DNA of 64,000 nt. Origin: DASSCW01 sp036556325. GTDB taxonomy: Bacteria > Chloroflexota > Limnocylindria > QHBO01. Shown here one piece after another: positions 22,434 through 30,735 of the stretch; the first letter of the stretch is position 1; each line of letters starts with the position of its first letter. Below the pieces are notes generated by a model that was not told the origin of the DNA, searched no databases, and was given only the letters and a program-made list of their open reading frames with translations. Location of the stretch: positions 5,138-69,137 of the forward strand of contig DATBJR010000043.1 of NCBI GenBank assembly GCA_036556325.1, given 5' to 3'. A program made the translations under genes and the position numbers.

Positions 22434-23524
22434 GGGTCGTCACCGTGGTCGGTGCCCGTCCGCAGTTCATCAAGGCCGCACCGGTGAGCCGCCAGCTGCG
22501 GCCGCGGCACCGGGAGATCCTGGTGCACACCGGCCAGCACTACGACGACGCCATGAGCGCAGCCTTCTTCCGCGAGCTCGAGTTGCCGGACCCCGATCTC
22601 AACCTGGAGGTCGGCAGCGGGACGCACGGGGCGCAGACGGGGGAGATGCTGCGCGCGCTGGAGCCGGTGCTGCTGGAGCACGAGCCCGACGGCGTGCTGG
22701 TCTACGGCGACACCAACTCCACTTTGGCCGGCGCACTGGCAGCGGCCAAGATCGCCTATCCCGGGGGCCGCCGTCCGTGGCTGGCGCACGTGGAGGCGGG
22801 GCTGCGCTCGTTCAACCGGGCGATGCCCGAGGAGCGCAACCGCATCGTCGCCGATCACCTGGCGGACCTGCTGCTGGCGCCGACGCCGGCCGCGGCCAGC
22901 CAGCTGTCGGCTGAAGGGCTGGGCGAGCGTACCCGGGTGGTGGGTGACGTCATGGCCGATGCCGTCTGCTGGGCCGCCGATCGCGCCGATCTGCACCTGC
23001 CCGCCGAGGCCGAGCAGCGACCCGGCTTCGTGCTGCTCACGCTCCACCGGGCCGAGAACGTGGATGATCCGCGCCGCCTGGCCGCCTGCCTGGCCATGCT
23101 GCCGCACGATCGCCCGGTGATCTGGCCGATCCACCCCCGGACCGCGGCCGCGCTGAGCGCCGCCGGACTCGCGCCGGCGGCCAACGTCTGCGTGCTCGAG
23201 CCGGTCGGCTACCTGCCGATGCTGGCGCTCGAGCGTGCCGCGGCGGCCGTCGCCACCGACTCCGGCGGCGTGCAGAAGGAGGCCTACCTCGCCGGCACGC
23301 CGTGCATCACGCTGCGCGCCGAGACCGAGTGGGTCGAAACCGTCGCTGCCGGCTGGAACCGGGTCGCCGGCGAGGATCCCGATGCGCTGCGGGCGGCCCT
23401 GGCCGATGCGGCGTTCATGGACCGCTCCCGGGCACGGCCCGAGCTCTTCGGCGACGGCCACGCCGCGGAACGCATCGTCGCCGCGCTGGAGCGGCTTGAC
23501 GTGGCATTCCCGGCCTCCGGATGA
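22430..23524 (+). CDS. UDP-N-acetylglucosamine 2-epimerase (WecB/WbpI family)
   Basis: Inverts C2 of a UDP-GlcNAc-type sugar. I start it at the GTG 22430 that overlaps the acetyltransferase stop as GTGA; the frame is open upstream but only from there does it match the family (VRVVTVVGARPQFIKAAPV). It has 364 residues, with VHTGQHYDDAMS, VYGDTNSTLAGA (Asp94), HVEAGLRSFNRAMPEERNR and TDSGGVQKEA (Asp277), the standard WecB active-site blocks. It could be a WecB acting on UDP-GlcNAc. With the neighbouring WbpD- and WbpB-like genes, a WbpI-like role on UDP-GlcNAc(3NAc)A is equally plausible. Confidence 0.9.
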   Translation: MRVVTVVGARPQFIKAAPVSRQLRPRHREILVHTGQHYDDAMSAAFFRELELPDPDLNLEVGSGTHGAQTGEMLRALEPVLLEHEPDGVLVYGDTNSTLAGALAAAKIAYPGGRRPWLAHVEAGLRSFNRAMPEERNRIVADHLADLLLAPTPAAASQLSAEGLGERTRVVGDVMADAVCWAADRADLHLPAEAEQRPGFVLLTLHRAENVDDPRRLAACLAMLPHDRPVIWPIHPRTAAALSAAGLAPAANVCVLEPVGYLPMLALERAAAAVATDSGGVQKEAYLAGTPCITLRAETEWVETVAAGWNRVAGEDPDALRAALADAAFMDRSRARPELFGDGHAAERIVAALERLDVAFPASG

Positions 23525-24519
23525 CCGGCGAGGCGCTCCGCGTCGGGGTCATCGGCCTGGGGAGCATGGGCCAGCATCACGCCCGGGTCTGGTCGTCGCT
23601 GCCCGGTGCCGAGCTGGTGGCGGTCGCCGATCCGCGCGCCGACGTGCTGGAGCGCGCCACCGCGGCGACCGGCTCGCGCGGGTACGCCGATGCGCTGGAG
23701 ATGCTGGCTGGCGAACGGCTGGACGTCGTCAGCGTGGCAGCGCCGACGTCCCTGCACTGCGAGCTCACGGTGGCCGCCCTGCGCGCCGGGGGCAACGTCC
23801 TGGTCGAGAAGCCAATCGCCGCCGACCGGCGCGAGGCGCAGACGATGATGGAGGCCGCGGCGGTCGCCGGCCGCCTGCTGACGGTCGGCCATATCGAGCG
23901 CTTCAACCCGGCCATCGTCGAACTGCGCCGCCGCCTCGGCCTTGGCGAGCTGGGCCGCATCTTCGAGGTTCGGGCGGAGCGGCTGGGACCGTTCCCGGAC
24001 AGGATCCGCGACGTCGGAGTGGTTGTGGACCTCGCGCCCCACGACCTGGACGTCATGCGCTTCCTGCTCGGCTCGGACCCGGTGCGGGTCTACGCGGAGA
24101 CCGAGCAGCGCATCCACACCGATCACGAGGACCTCTTCGTGGGCGTGATCAAGTTCGCCAACGGCGCGGTCGGCCTGCTCGATATCAACTGGCTGACGCC
24201 CACCAAGCAGCGGCGGCTGTCGGTGACGGGTGAAGGCGGGATGTACGTGGCGGACTACCTGTCGCAGGAGCTGACCTTCTTCGCCAACCCGTCCGATGCC
24301 TCCGTCGCGGCGGGTCCGTCGCAGCCGCGCCACATCGAGCGGCGCGAGCCGCTGGAGGTCGAGCTCGAGGCCTTCGTCGCCGCGGTGCGCGACGGCGGGC
24401 CTCCACCGGTCGAACCGCGCGAGGCGCTGGTGGCGCTGCAGCTGGCGCGGGCCATGGTCGAGGCCGCCAACACCGGCAACGCGCTGAGCGGCCCGGCGCT
24501 GGCCGAGGCGCTGCGGTGA
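23521..24519 (+). CDS. Gfo/Idh/MocA-family oxidoreductase, WbpB/WlbA-like
   Basis: NAD-dependent sugar dehydrogenase of 332 residues. The N-terminal Rossmann motif is VGVIGLGSMGQHHARVW, followed by the family motif VEKPIAADRREA (Glu96-Lys97) and a C-terminal beta-sheet domain with DLAPHDLDVMRFLLG, whose His/Asp pair sits at the active site of this family. The best functional guess is oxidation of C3 of a UDP-HexNAc uronic acid, since it lies between a WbpD-like acetyltransferase plus epimerase and a UDP-sugar 6-dehydrogenase. It is ATGA-coupled to the epimerase gene. The family is large, so the exact substrate is uncertain. Confidence 0.82.
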   Translation: MTGEALRVGVIGLGSMGQHHARVWSSLPGAELVAVADPRADVLERATAATGSRGYADALEMLAGERLDVVSVAAPTSLHCELTVAALRAGGNVLVEKPIAADRREAQTMMEAAAVAGRLLTVGHIERFNPAIVELRRRLGLGELGRIFEVRAERLGPFPDRIRDVGVVVDLAPHDLDVMRFLLGSDPVRVYAETEQRIHTDHEDLFVGVIKFANGAVGLLDINWLTPTKQRRLSVTGEGGMYVADYLSQELTFFANPSDASVAAGPSQPRHIERREPLEVELEAFVAAVRDGGPPPVEPREALVALQLARAMVEAANTGNALSGPALAEALR

Positions 24520-24529
24520 GGCGCCGGAC

Positions 24530-25804
24530 ATGAGGATCGCGGTGGTCGGCCTGGGCCAGATCGGGCTGCCCCTGGCCGTGCAGTACGCGTCGCGGGGCCA
24601 CGAGGTCATCGGCTGCGACGTCGACGCTCGCGTCGTCGACAGTGTCAACCGTGGCGAGCCGCCGCACCCGGGCGAGGCCGAGGTCGACGAGCGGCTGCCT
24701 GGTCTGGTGGCGTCGGGTCGGCTGCGGGCGACCACGGACGATCGGGCCGGGGTGGACGGCGCCGAGACAGTGGTGGTCATCGTGCCGGTGGCCGTGGATG
24801 GCGAGCGGCGCATCGACTTCGCCGCGATCGACGGAGCGACGCGCGACGTGGGCAGCGGCCTCTCCGCGGGAACCCTTGTCGTATTCGAGACGACCCTGCC
24901 GGTGGGGACCACCCGGAACCGGCTGACGCCGGTGCTCGCGGCCGAGAGCGGCCTCACCCTCGAACGCGACCTCTTCGTCGCCTTCTCGCCGGAGCGCGTC
25001 CTGGTGGGCCGCGTGCTGGTCGACCTGCGGCGCTATCCCAAGGTCGTGGGCGGCATCGGGCCGGAGTCGGCGCGCCGGGCCGTCGGCTTCTACACGGAGG
25101 TCCTCGATGCCGGGACAGAGATCCGGACGCTGGCCAGCGCCGAGGCCGCGGAGATGACGAAGCTGGCGGAGACGACGTACCGCGACGTCAACATCGCACT
25201 GGCCAACGAGTACGCCCGTTTCGCCGCGGCGCGCGGGATCGACGTGATGGAGGTCATCGACGCCGCCAATTCCCAGCCGTACAGCCACGTGCATCGGCCA
25301 GGCGTGGGCGTCGGCGGGCACTGCATCCCGGTCTACCCCTATTTCCTCTTCACCGATGCACCCGAGATGCGCCTGCCGCCGGCGGCCCGTCGCGTGAACG
25401 ACGAGATGGCCGCCTGGGCGGTGGCGGCCGCCGACGAGGCCCTGGGCGGCCTGCGCGGCGTTCCGGTGCTGGTGCTCGGCATCGCCTACCGCGGCGACGT
25501 GCGCGAGGATGCCTTCAGCTCCGCCTTCGCCCTGCGCGATGCCCTGCGCGCGGCCGGCGCCGAGGTGCACGGCCACGATCCCTACTTCGGCTCCGATGAG
25601 CTCGCGGCGCGCGGCTTTGCGCCGTGGCGGCCGGGCGACTCGGCGTCGATTCGCGTCGTCTTCCTGCAGGCGGACCATGCGGCGTATCGCGACCTCGACC
25701 TGGGCGCCATCGGCTCGCTGGAGCTGGTGGTCGACGGCCGCAACGCGCTTGACCCCGATGCCGTGCGCGCCGCGGGCGTCCGCTACCTCGGCATCGGTCG
25801 CTGA
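24530..25804 (+). CDS. UDP-HexNAc/UDP-glucose 6-dehydrogenase (WbpA/WecC-like)
   Basis: Oxidises the C6 hydroxyl of a UDP-sugar to the uronic acid in two NAD-dependent steps. The 424 residues show the N-terminal Rossmann motif (VVGLGQIGLPLAVQYASRGH), ETTLPVGTTRNRL, FSPERVLVGRVL, KLAETTYRDVNIALANE and the catalytic loop GVGGHCIPVYPYFL with Cys265, plus a C-terminal NAD/UDP-binding domain (VLVLGIAYRGDVREDAFSS). The IPVYPYFL loop is of the WecC/WbpA type rather than the UDP-glucose type (IPKDP..L). With its neighbours it would make the uronic acid backbone of a diacetamido-uronic acid. It starts 10 nt after the oxidoreductase gene. Confidence 0.88.
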   Translation: MRIAVVGLGQIGLPLAVQYASRGHEVIGCDVDARVVDSVNRGEPPHPGEAEVDERLPGLVASGRLRATTDDRAGVDGAETVVVIVPVAVDGERRIDFAAIDGATRDVGSGLSAGTLVVFETTLPVGTTRNRLTPVLAAESGLTLERDLFVAFSPERVLVGRVLVDLRRYPKVVGGIGPESARRAVGFYTEVLDAGTEIRTLASAEAAEMTKLAETTYRDVNIALANEYARFAAARGIDVMEVIDAANSQPYSHVHRPGVGVGGHCIPVYPYFLFTDAPEMRLPPAARRVNDEMAAWAVAAADEALGGLRGVPVLVLGIAYRGDVREDAFSSAFALRDALRAAGAEVHGHDPYFGSDELAARGFAPWRPGDSASIRVVFLQADHAAYRDLDLGAIGSLELVVDGRNALDPDAVRAAGVRYLGIGR

Positions 25805-25807
25805 TCA

Positions 25808-26599
25808 GTGTCCGAGCAGCAGCAGGTCGGAGCCGCGGAGGCGACCGCGCATGTAGGACTGGCAGCCGGCCGCGGGGTGTGGGTGGTGCTGCCGACCTAC
25901 AACGAGCGGGAGAACCTGGAGGCGGTGAGCGCGGCCATCCTGCGCGCCCTGCCCGAGGGACAGCTGCTGGTGGTGGACGACAGCTCGCCGGACGGGACCG
26001 GGCTGCTGGCCGACACGCTCGCCGCCGGTGAGCCGCGGGTGCAGGTGCTGCACCGGCCCGCCAAGGAGGGCCTGGGGGCCGCGTACCGCGACGGGTTCCG
26101 CTGGGCCCTCGGCCAGCCCGGAACGCGGGCGGTGGTGCAGATGGACGCGGACTTCAGCCACGACCCCGGCGACCTGCCGCGCCTGCTCGCACCGTTGATG
26201 CGCGACGCCGACCTCGTCCTCGGCACGCGCTACATCAGCGGGGGCGGGACCATTGGCTGGCCGCTGTACCGGCAGGTGATCAGCCAGGGCGGGACGCTCT
26301 TCGCCCGAACCGTCCTGCTGCTGCCGTATCGCGACCTCACCGGCGGCTTCAAGGCGTGGCGTCGCGAGCTGCTGGAGGCGGTCCGGCTGCGTGACGCGAA
26401 CGCGTCGGGCTACGGCTTCCAGATCGAGATGACGTGGTGGTCGCACCGCCGGGGGGCGAAGATCGTCCAGGTGCCGATCATCTTCCGCGAGCGGGTCGCC
26501 GGCCGCTCGAAGATGTCCGGCAGCATCGTGCGCGAGGCACTGCTGCTGGTGGTCAGGCTGCGACTCGGCGCCATGCTCGATGCCGTGCGACGCCGCTAG
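25808..26599 (+). CDS. polyprenol monophosphate mannose/glucose synthase-like GT2 (DPM1/Ppm1 type)
   Basis: Likely transfers a hexose from GDP-mannose or UDP-glucose to polyprenyl phosphate at the inner face of the membrane. The 263-residue protein has GT2 motifs VVLPTYNERENLE, VVDDSSPDGTG, VQMDADFSHDP (the DxD metal site), LVLGTRYISGGG and PYRDLTGGFKAWRR; these blocks are typical of dolichol-phosphate mannose synthases. The C-terminal part FRERVAGRSKMSGSIVREA also fits. It has no membrane anchor domain. The start is GTG 25808, three bases after the dehydrogenase stop; the first 20 residues are not conserved. Confidence 0.87.
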   Translation: MSEQQQVGAAEATAHVGLAAGRGVWVVLPTYNERENLEAVSAAILRALPEGQLLVVDDSSPDGTGLLADTLAAGEPRVQVLHRPAKEGLGAAYRDGFRWALGQPGTRAVVQMDADFSHDPGDLPRLLAPLMRDADLVLGTRYISGGGTIGWPLYRQVISQGGTLFARTVLLLPYRDLTGGFKAWRRELLEAVRLRDANASGYGFQIEMTWWSHRRGAKIVQVPIIFRERVAGRSKMSGSIVREALLLVVRLRLGAMLDAVRRR

Positions 26600-26612
26600 C
26601 CGGGCTGCCTGC

Positions 26613-26618
26613 TAGCAT
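26613..26618 (+). promoter_or_regulatory. possible -10 hexamer (TAGCAT) of the parvulin-type foldase gene
   Basis: TAGCAT in ctgctagcatgc sits in the 75-nt gap after the GT2 gene, about 56 nt before the next ATG. Confidence 0.35.
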
Positions 26619-26674
26619 GCAGCCTCGCCCATTGGTGTTGACCCCAGTATCCGTGTGTCCGAGGCGCTCCGAGC

Positions 26675-28411
26675 ATGGCCTTCCGTAACCGTCCGGTTCT
26701 CGATCGCAAGCACCGTCCGCGCTGGCAGGACGAGTTGCGCATGCAGCAGCTGCTGGTCGCGGGCTTCGCCGTCGCGATCGCCATCGCGATCGGCATCTTT
26801 GCGGCGGCCGCCTGGAGCTCGTTCTTCGAGTCGAACCTGCGGCAATCGGCGCTGGTGGGTGGCGTGCCGGTCGACCGCTCGGCGGTGCTGACGCGCGTCA
26901 ACATCCAGGCCGCCGAGCTGCAGGCCAAGGGCAGCGACCTGGCCTCCCTGACGGGCGGCATGACCGGCGACCGCTACTCGCAGCAGCTGCAGGGCATCCA
27001 GACCGCACTGAACCAGGTGCCGCAGAGCGGCGCCGATTCGCTGGTGACCGGCATGGTCCTGGATCGGCGGGCGGCGGACTACGGCCTGAGCGTCACGCCG
27101 GCCGCGATCGATGCCGAGGTCGACAAGCGAATGCACCTCCCCGAGCGCCGCCAGCTGTCCATCATCATGGCCTCTCCCAAGAAGCCCAAGGGTGCCAGGG
27201 ACAGCGACAAGCCGACCGATGCGGCCTGGGCCGAGGCCAAGCAGCGCATCGACGATCTGAAGTCGCAGGTCGACGCCGGCGGCGACTTCGCCGCGCTGGC
27301 CAAGGACCAGAGTGACGACGGGAGCAAGTCGAAGGACGGGTCGCTGGGCTGGGTGCAGGCCGATGACCCGAACTACGCCGACTACTTCACCACGGCCGCC
27401 AAGGCGCAGACCGGCGACGTGCTGGGGCCATTCCGCAACGACGCCGGCTGGTACATCCTCAAGGTCGACGGCATCCGCCAGGCGACCGAGAACGCGACCC
27501 TGCGCGACCTGCTCACGGCCAGCGGCGTGAGCGACGCGGCCTATCGGGACTTCGTCCGGCAGGAGCTGCTGCGCGACCAGTACCAGCACTACTTCGAGAC
27601 GAAGGTCGTCACCGAGTTCGAGCCGCAGCGCAAGGTCGCCCAGATCGTCATCACCAAGGATGCGCCAGGCTCCCCGGGCACCAAGCTCCGCCTGCGCCAC
27701 GTCCTGGTGGCGCCGCTGCCCGGCGAGCCGGACCAGAGCAAGGCCACGGCCAAGCAATGGCGGGCCGCGCTCGTCAGGGCCCGCGCGCTGCACGCCGAGC
27801 TGGTGAAGCCGGGCGCCAACTGGTGGGAGCTGGCCAAGCAGAGCGACGATCCGGGCACGGCGACGCGCGGCGGCGCGCTCGGCTGGGCAGACCCCGGGAC
27901 GCTGAACCAGCAGTTCGTGCCGGAGTTCGCGCGTGCCGTGCTGCGCATGGCGGTCGGCGACACGAGCGAGCCGGTGAAGTCGCAGTTCGGCTACCACATC
28001 ATCCAGGTCGTCGACCGTCGGACCTCCGTGCAGAGCTTCGCCGATGACCTGGCGGCCAAGCTGCAGAAGGATCCCGATGGCTTCGCCGACATGGCCCGCG
28101 ACCTGAGCGATGACTTCGCCACGGCCGGCGCCGGCGGCGAGCTCGGCTGGGTGCTCCACTACCAGCTGGCCAATGCGGCCGACGACGCGATCTTCGGGCT
28201 CGCCAAGCCAGGTGACGTGTCGGAGGCGGTCGCCACCAAGGGCGAATACACCATCTACAAGCTCGAGGAGGCGGCCGATGACCGCTACGCCACCAGGACG
28301 GCGCGCAACAAGGCCAAGGCCGGGTTCGGCAACTGGCTGGACAAGCTCAAGCAGGACGTCGGCTACTGGCTCGACGCCGAGTTCCTGCCGACCACCACCG
28401 CCGTCGGCTGA
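26675..28411 (+). CDS. membrane-anchored parvulin-type (PpiC/SurA-like) peptidyl-prolyl isomerase with tandem domains
   Basis: An extracytoplasmic foldase of 578 residues. A basic N-terminus is followed by one membrane segment (about 25-48, LLVAGFAVAIAIAIGIF) and a SurA-N-like helical region. I see three PpiC-like segments. The first is around 140-265 (DFAALAKDQSDDGS, DVLGPFRNDAGWYILKVDG). The second is around 330-450 (RLRHVLVAPLPGE, WWELAKQSDDPGTATRGG, FGYHIIQVVDRR). The third is shortened, around 450-540 (FADMARDLSDDFATAGAGGE, GEYTIYKLEEA). The second looks the most canonical. It probably assists folding of the secreted proteins encoded nearby. mazG begins 6 nt after it, so they may be co-transcribed. 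Confidence 0.85.
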   Translation: MAFRNRPVLDRKHRPRWQDELRMQQLLVAGFAVAIAIAIGIFAAAAWSSFFESNLRQSALVGGVPVDRSAVLTRVNIQAAELQAKGSDLASLTGGMTGDRYSQQLQGIQTALNQVPQSGADSLVTGMVLDRRAADYGLSVTPAAIDAEVDKRMHLPERRQLSIIMASPKKPKGARDSDKPTDAAWAEAKQRIDDLKSQVDAGGDFAALAKDQSDDGSKSKDGSLGWVQADDPNYADYFTTAAKAQTGDVLGPFRNDAGWYILKVDGIRQATENATLRDLLTASGVSDAAYRDFVRQELLRDQYQHYFETKVVTEFEPQRKVAQIVITKDAPGSPGTKLRLRHVLVAPLPGEPDQSKATAKQWRAALVRARALHAELVKPGANWWELAKQSDDPGTATRGGALGWADPGTLNQQFVPEFARAVLRMAVGDTSEPVKSQFGYHIIQVVDRRTSVQSFADDLAAKLQKDPDGFADMARDLSDDFATAGAGGELGWVLHYQLANAADDAIFGLAKPGDVSEAVATKGEYTIYKLEEAADDRYATRTARNKAKAGFGNWLDKLKQDVGYWLDAEFLPTTTAVG

Positions 28412-28417
28412 TCGCAC

Positions 28418-29545
28418 GTGGCCGGCTCGCTGGACGCCCTGCTGCGCTCGGCCGGCCTGGACCCGGCGGACGGTGTCCAGCTGGCCGGCTCGGATCGGCT
28501 GACCGGCATCGCCTTCGACCCCTCGCTGCCGCTCGTGCTGCTGCGGCCGGCCGCCGGCGCGCCAGCCGTTGCCACCGTGGAGACCCTGCCCGGCCGCCAC
28601 GCGCGCCACGGCCTGCGGGAGGTGCTGCTGGCCCTGTACCCGCATTCGCATCCGGTCCGGCCGCTGCCGGCCGGTGAGCCGCGACCCCTCGACTCGCTGA
28701 CGGACGAGGAGCTCCTGGCCGGGGAGTGGCTGCTCCCCGCGCTGCCTGCGCTCGACAACCTGGCCAGCCCCCACGGGATGGCAGCCATCTCCGCCCGGCT
28801 GCGCGACGAGGACGGCTGCCCGTGGGACCGGCGCCAGACCCACGCCAGCCTGCGGCCATTCGTGCTCGAGGAGGCGTACGAGACGGTGGACGCCATCGAG
28901 CACGGCGCCCCGGCCGACCTCGCCGAGGAGCTGGGCGACCTCTTCCTGCAGATCATCCTGCACGCCCAGCTGGCGGCGGAGGACGGCCAGTTCGACCTGA
29001 CCGATGTCTACCGCACCCTGGGCGCCAAGATCGTGCGTCGCCATCCGCACGTCTTCGCCGACGTCGAGGTGGCCGATGCGGCCGAGGTTCTGCGCAACTG
29101 GGAGAGCATCAAGGCCGGTGAGCGGGCGGCGGCGGGCGCCGAGCCCTCGCCGTTCGCCGGCATCGCCCGCGCCCTGCCGGCGCTGCCGGCCAGCCGCGAG
29201 ATCCAGGAGCGTGCCAGCTCGCTCGGCTGGGACTGGCCGGTCATCGAGGGCGTGTGGGGCAAGGTGGGCGAGGAGCTGGACGAGCTGCACGGCGCGGCGG
29301 CGGCCGGCGACGAGGGCCGGGACCAGCGCCTGCACGAACTGGGCGATGTCCTCTTTGCGGTCGTCAACCTGGCCCGCTGGCTGAAGCTGGACCCCGAGGA
29401 AGCGCTGCGCGCCGCCAACCGCCGCTGGATCGAGCGCTACCAGCGCGTGGAGCGACTGGCCGCGGAGCGCGGCCAGGCCCTGGGCGACCTGTCGCCGGAC
29501 GAGAAGGATGCGCTCTGGAACGAGGTGAAGGTGAAGCCCGCGTGA
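28418..29545 (+). CDS. mazG: MazG-family nucleoside triphosphate pyrophosphohydrolase with extra N-terminal segment
   Basis: Hydrolyses NTPs to NMP and pyrophosphate as house-cleaning. The 375-residue product has two MazG domains: CPWDRRQTHASLRPFVLEEA with EEAYE and LAEELGDLFLQI (ExxD) near residues 130-175, and a second KVGEELDEL with HELGDVLFAVVN near 285-315. Residues 1-110 are not MazG. The stretch LYPHSHPVRPL resembles the linker that joins a tetrapyrrole-methylase domain to MazG in YabN-type fusions, so the N-terminus may be a remnant or diverged version of that domain. The start is GTG 28418; the stop overlaps the next gene as GTGA. Confidence 0.9.
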   Translation: MAGSLDALLRSAGLDPADGVQLAGSDRLTGIAFDPSLPLVLLRPAAGAPAVATVETLPGRHARHGLREVLLALYPHSHPVRPLPAGEPRPLDSLTDEELLAGEWLLPALPALDNLASPHGMAAISARLRDEDGCPWDRRQTHASLRPFVLEEAYETVDAIEHGAPADLAEELGDLFLQIILHAQLAAEDGQFDLTDVYRTLGAKIVRRHPHVFADVEVADAAEVLRNWESIKAGERAAAGAEPSPFAGIARALPALPASREIQERASSLGWDWPVIEGVWGKVGEELDELHGAAAAGDEGRDQRLHELGDVLFAVVNLARWLKLDPEEALRAANRRWIERYQRVERLAAERGQALGDLSPDEKDALWNEVKVKPA

Positions 29546-30735
29546 GCCGGGTGGCGATCGTCGTTCACGCCATCTACCCCGGCGACACCCGGGTCCGCCG
29601 CCAGGCCGACGTTCTGCTCGCCGCGGGTCACGAGGTCGACCTCTTCTGCCTGCGGCAGCCGGGGGAGCCGGCCGAGGAGGCCTCCGGGGGCATGCGCATC
29701 CATCGGCTCCCGCTGAACCGCCTCTTCGGCAGCTTTGCCGGCCACCTGGCCGAGTACGTGGCGTTCGCCGGCCTGGCCACGGTGCGTCTGGCAGCCGAGC
29801 ACCGGCATCGGCGCTATGGCCTGGTCCAGGTCGCGACGGTGCCCGACTTCCTGGCCTTCGCCGCCGCGCCCGTCCGGCTGGCCGGCGTGCCCCTCCTGCT
29901 CGACCTGCACGAGGACATGCCCGAGTTCTTCCGCGACCGATTCGCCCACCCGCTGCTGCGTCCGCTGCTGCCCGCCGTTACCGCCTCGGCGCGGGCCGCG
30001 GCCGCGTTCGCGACCGAGATCATCACCGTGCATGAGCCGCTCCGCCAGCTGTCGATCGCGCGCGGCGTGCCGGCCGAAAAGGTGCACGTCGTGATGAACG
30101 CGCCGGATACCCGCCTGTTCGACGCTGGCCGATACCGGCGTCGGGCATTCATGGAGGACGGCGAGCTGCGGCTGATCCATCACTCCAACCTGCAGCGCCT
30201 CTACGGCCTGGACCTGGCGGTCGAGGCCGTGGCACAGCTGGATCCCGACGCCCTGCCGCACCGGCTGGACGTCTACGGGGATGGGCCCTTCCGGCCGGCC
30301 ATCGAGGCGGCCGTCGCCCGCACCGGGACCGCCGATCGCGTGCACCTGCACGGCCGCGTCCTGCTGGACGAGCTGCCCGGCCTGCTGGCCGGTGCGGACA
30401 TCGGCCTGGTGCCCTCGCGCCCGGAGCCCTATTTGCGCTACTCGCTCAGCGCCAAGCTGCTCGAGTACGCGGCCATGGGCGTGCCGATCGTCGCCAGCGA
30501 CCTCGCCACCTTCCGGGCCCACTTCAGCGACGCCGCCATCCGCTACGTGCCCGGCGGCGATTCAGCCGCGCTGGCGGCAGCCATTCGCGAGCTGGCGGAC
30601 GATCCCGAGCGCGCCGCGCGCATGGCGGCGGAGGCCCGGCAACAGCTCGCCGCCTACAGCTGGGAGCTGCAGGCGGCGCGCTACCGGGAGATCGTCGAGC
30701 GGCTGCTCGCGCAGCCGGCTACGACACGACGGTGA
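29542..30735 (+). CDS. GT4-family glycosyltransferase
   Basis: Cytoplasmic GT-B glycosyltransferase of 397 residues from the GTG at 29542, which overlaps the mazG stop; the upstream frame is mazG shadow. The N-terminal domain starts VAIVVHAIYPGDTRVRRQAD, typical of GT4 enzymes with a disordered acceptor loop. The C-terminal nucleotide-sugar domain contains LRLIHHSNLQRLYGLDLAVE, VYGDGPFRPAIEAA, HGRVLLDELPGLLAGADIG, LVPSRPEPYLRYSLSAKLLE (the E-x7-E region) and EYAAMGVPIVASDL. The donor and acceptor cannot be read from sequence. Its 3' end overlaps the convergent beta-propeller gene by 17 nt. Confidence 0.88.
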   Translation: MSRVAIVVHAIYPGDTRVRRQADVLLAAGHEVDLFCLRQPGEPAEEASGGMRIHRLPLNRLFGSFAGHLAEYVAFAGLATVRLAAEHRHRRYGLVQVATVPDFLAFAAAPVRLAGVPLLLDLHEDMPEFFRDRFAHPLLRPLLPAVTASARAAAAFATEIITVHEPLRQLSIARGVPAEKVHVVMNAPDTRLFDAGRYRRRAFMEDGELRLIHHSNLQRLYGLDLAVEAVAQLDPDALPHRLDVYGDGPFRPAIEAAVARTGTADRVHLHGRVLLDELPGLLAGADIGLVPSRPEPYLRYSLSAKLLEYAAMGVPIVASDLATFRAHFSDAAIRYVPGGDSAALAAAIRELADDPERAARMAAEARQQLAAYSWELQAARYREIVERLLAQPATTRR

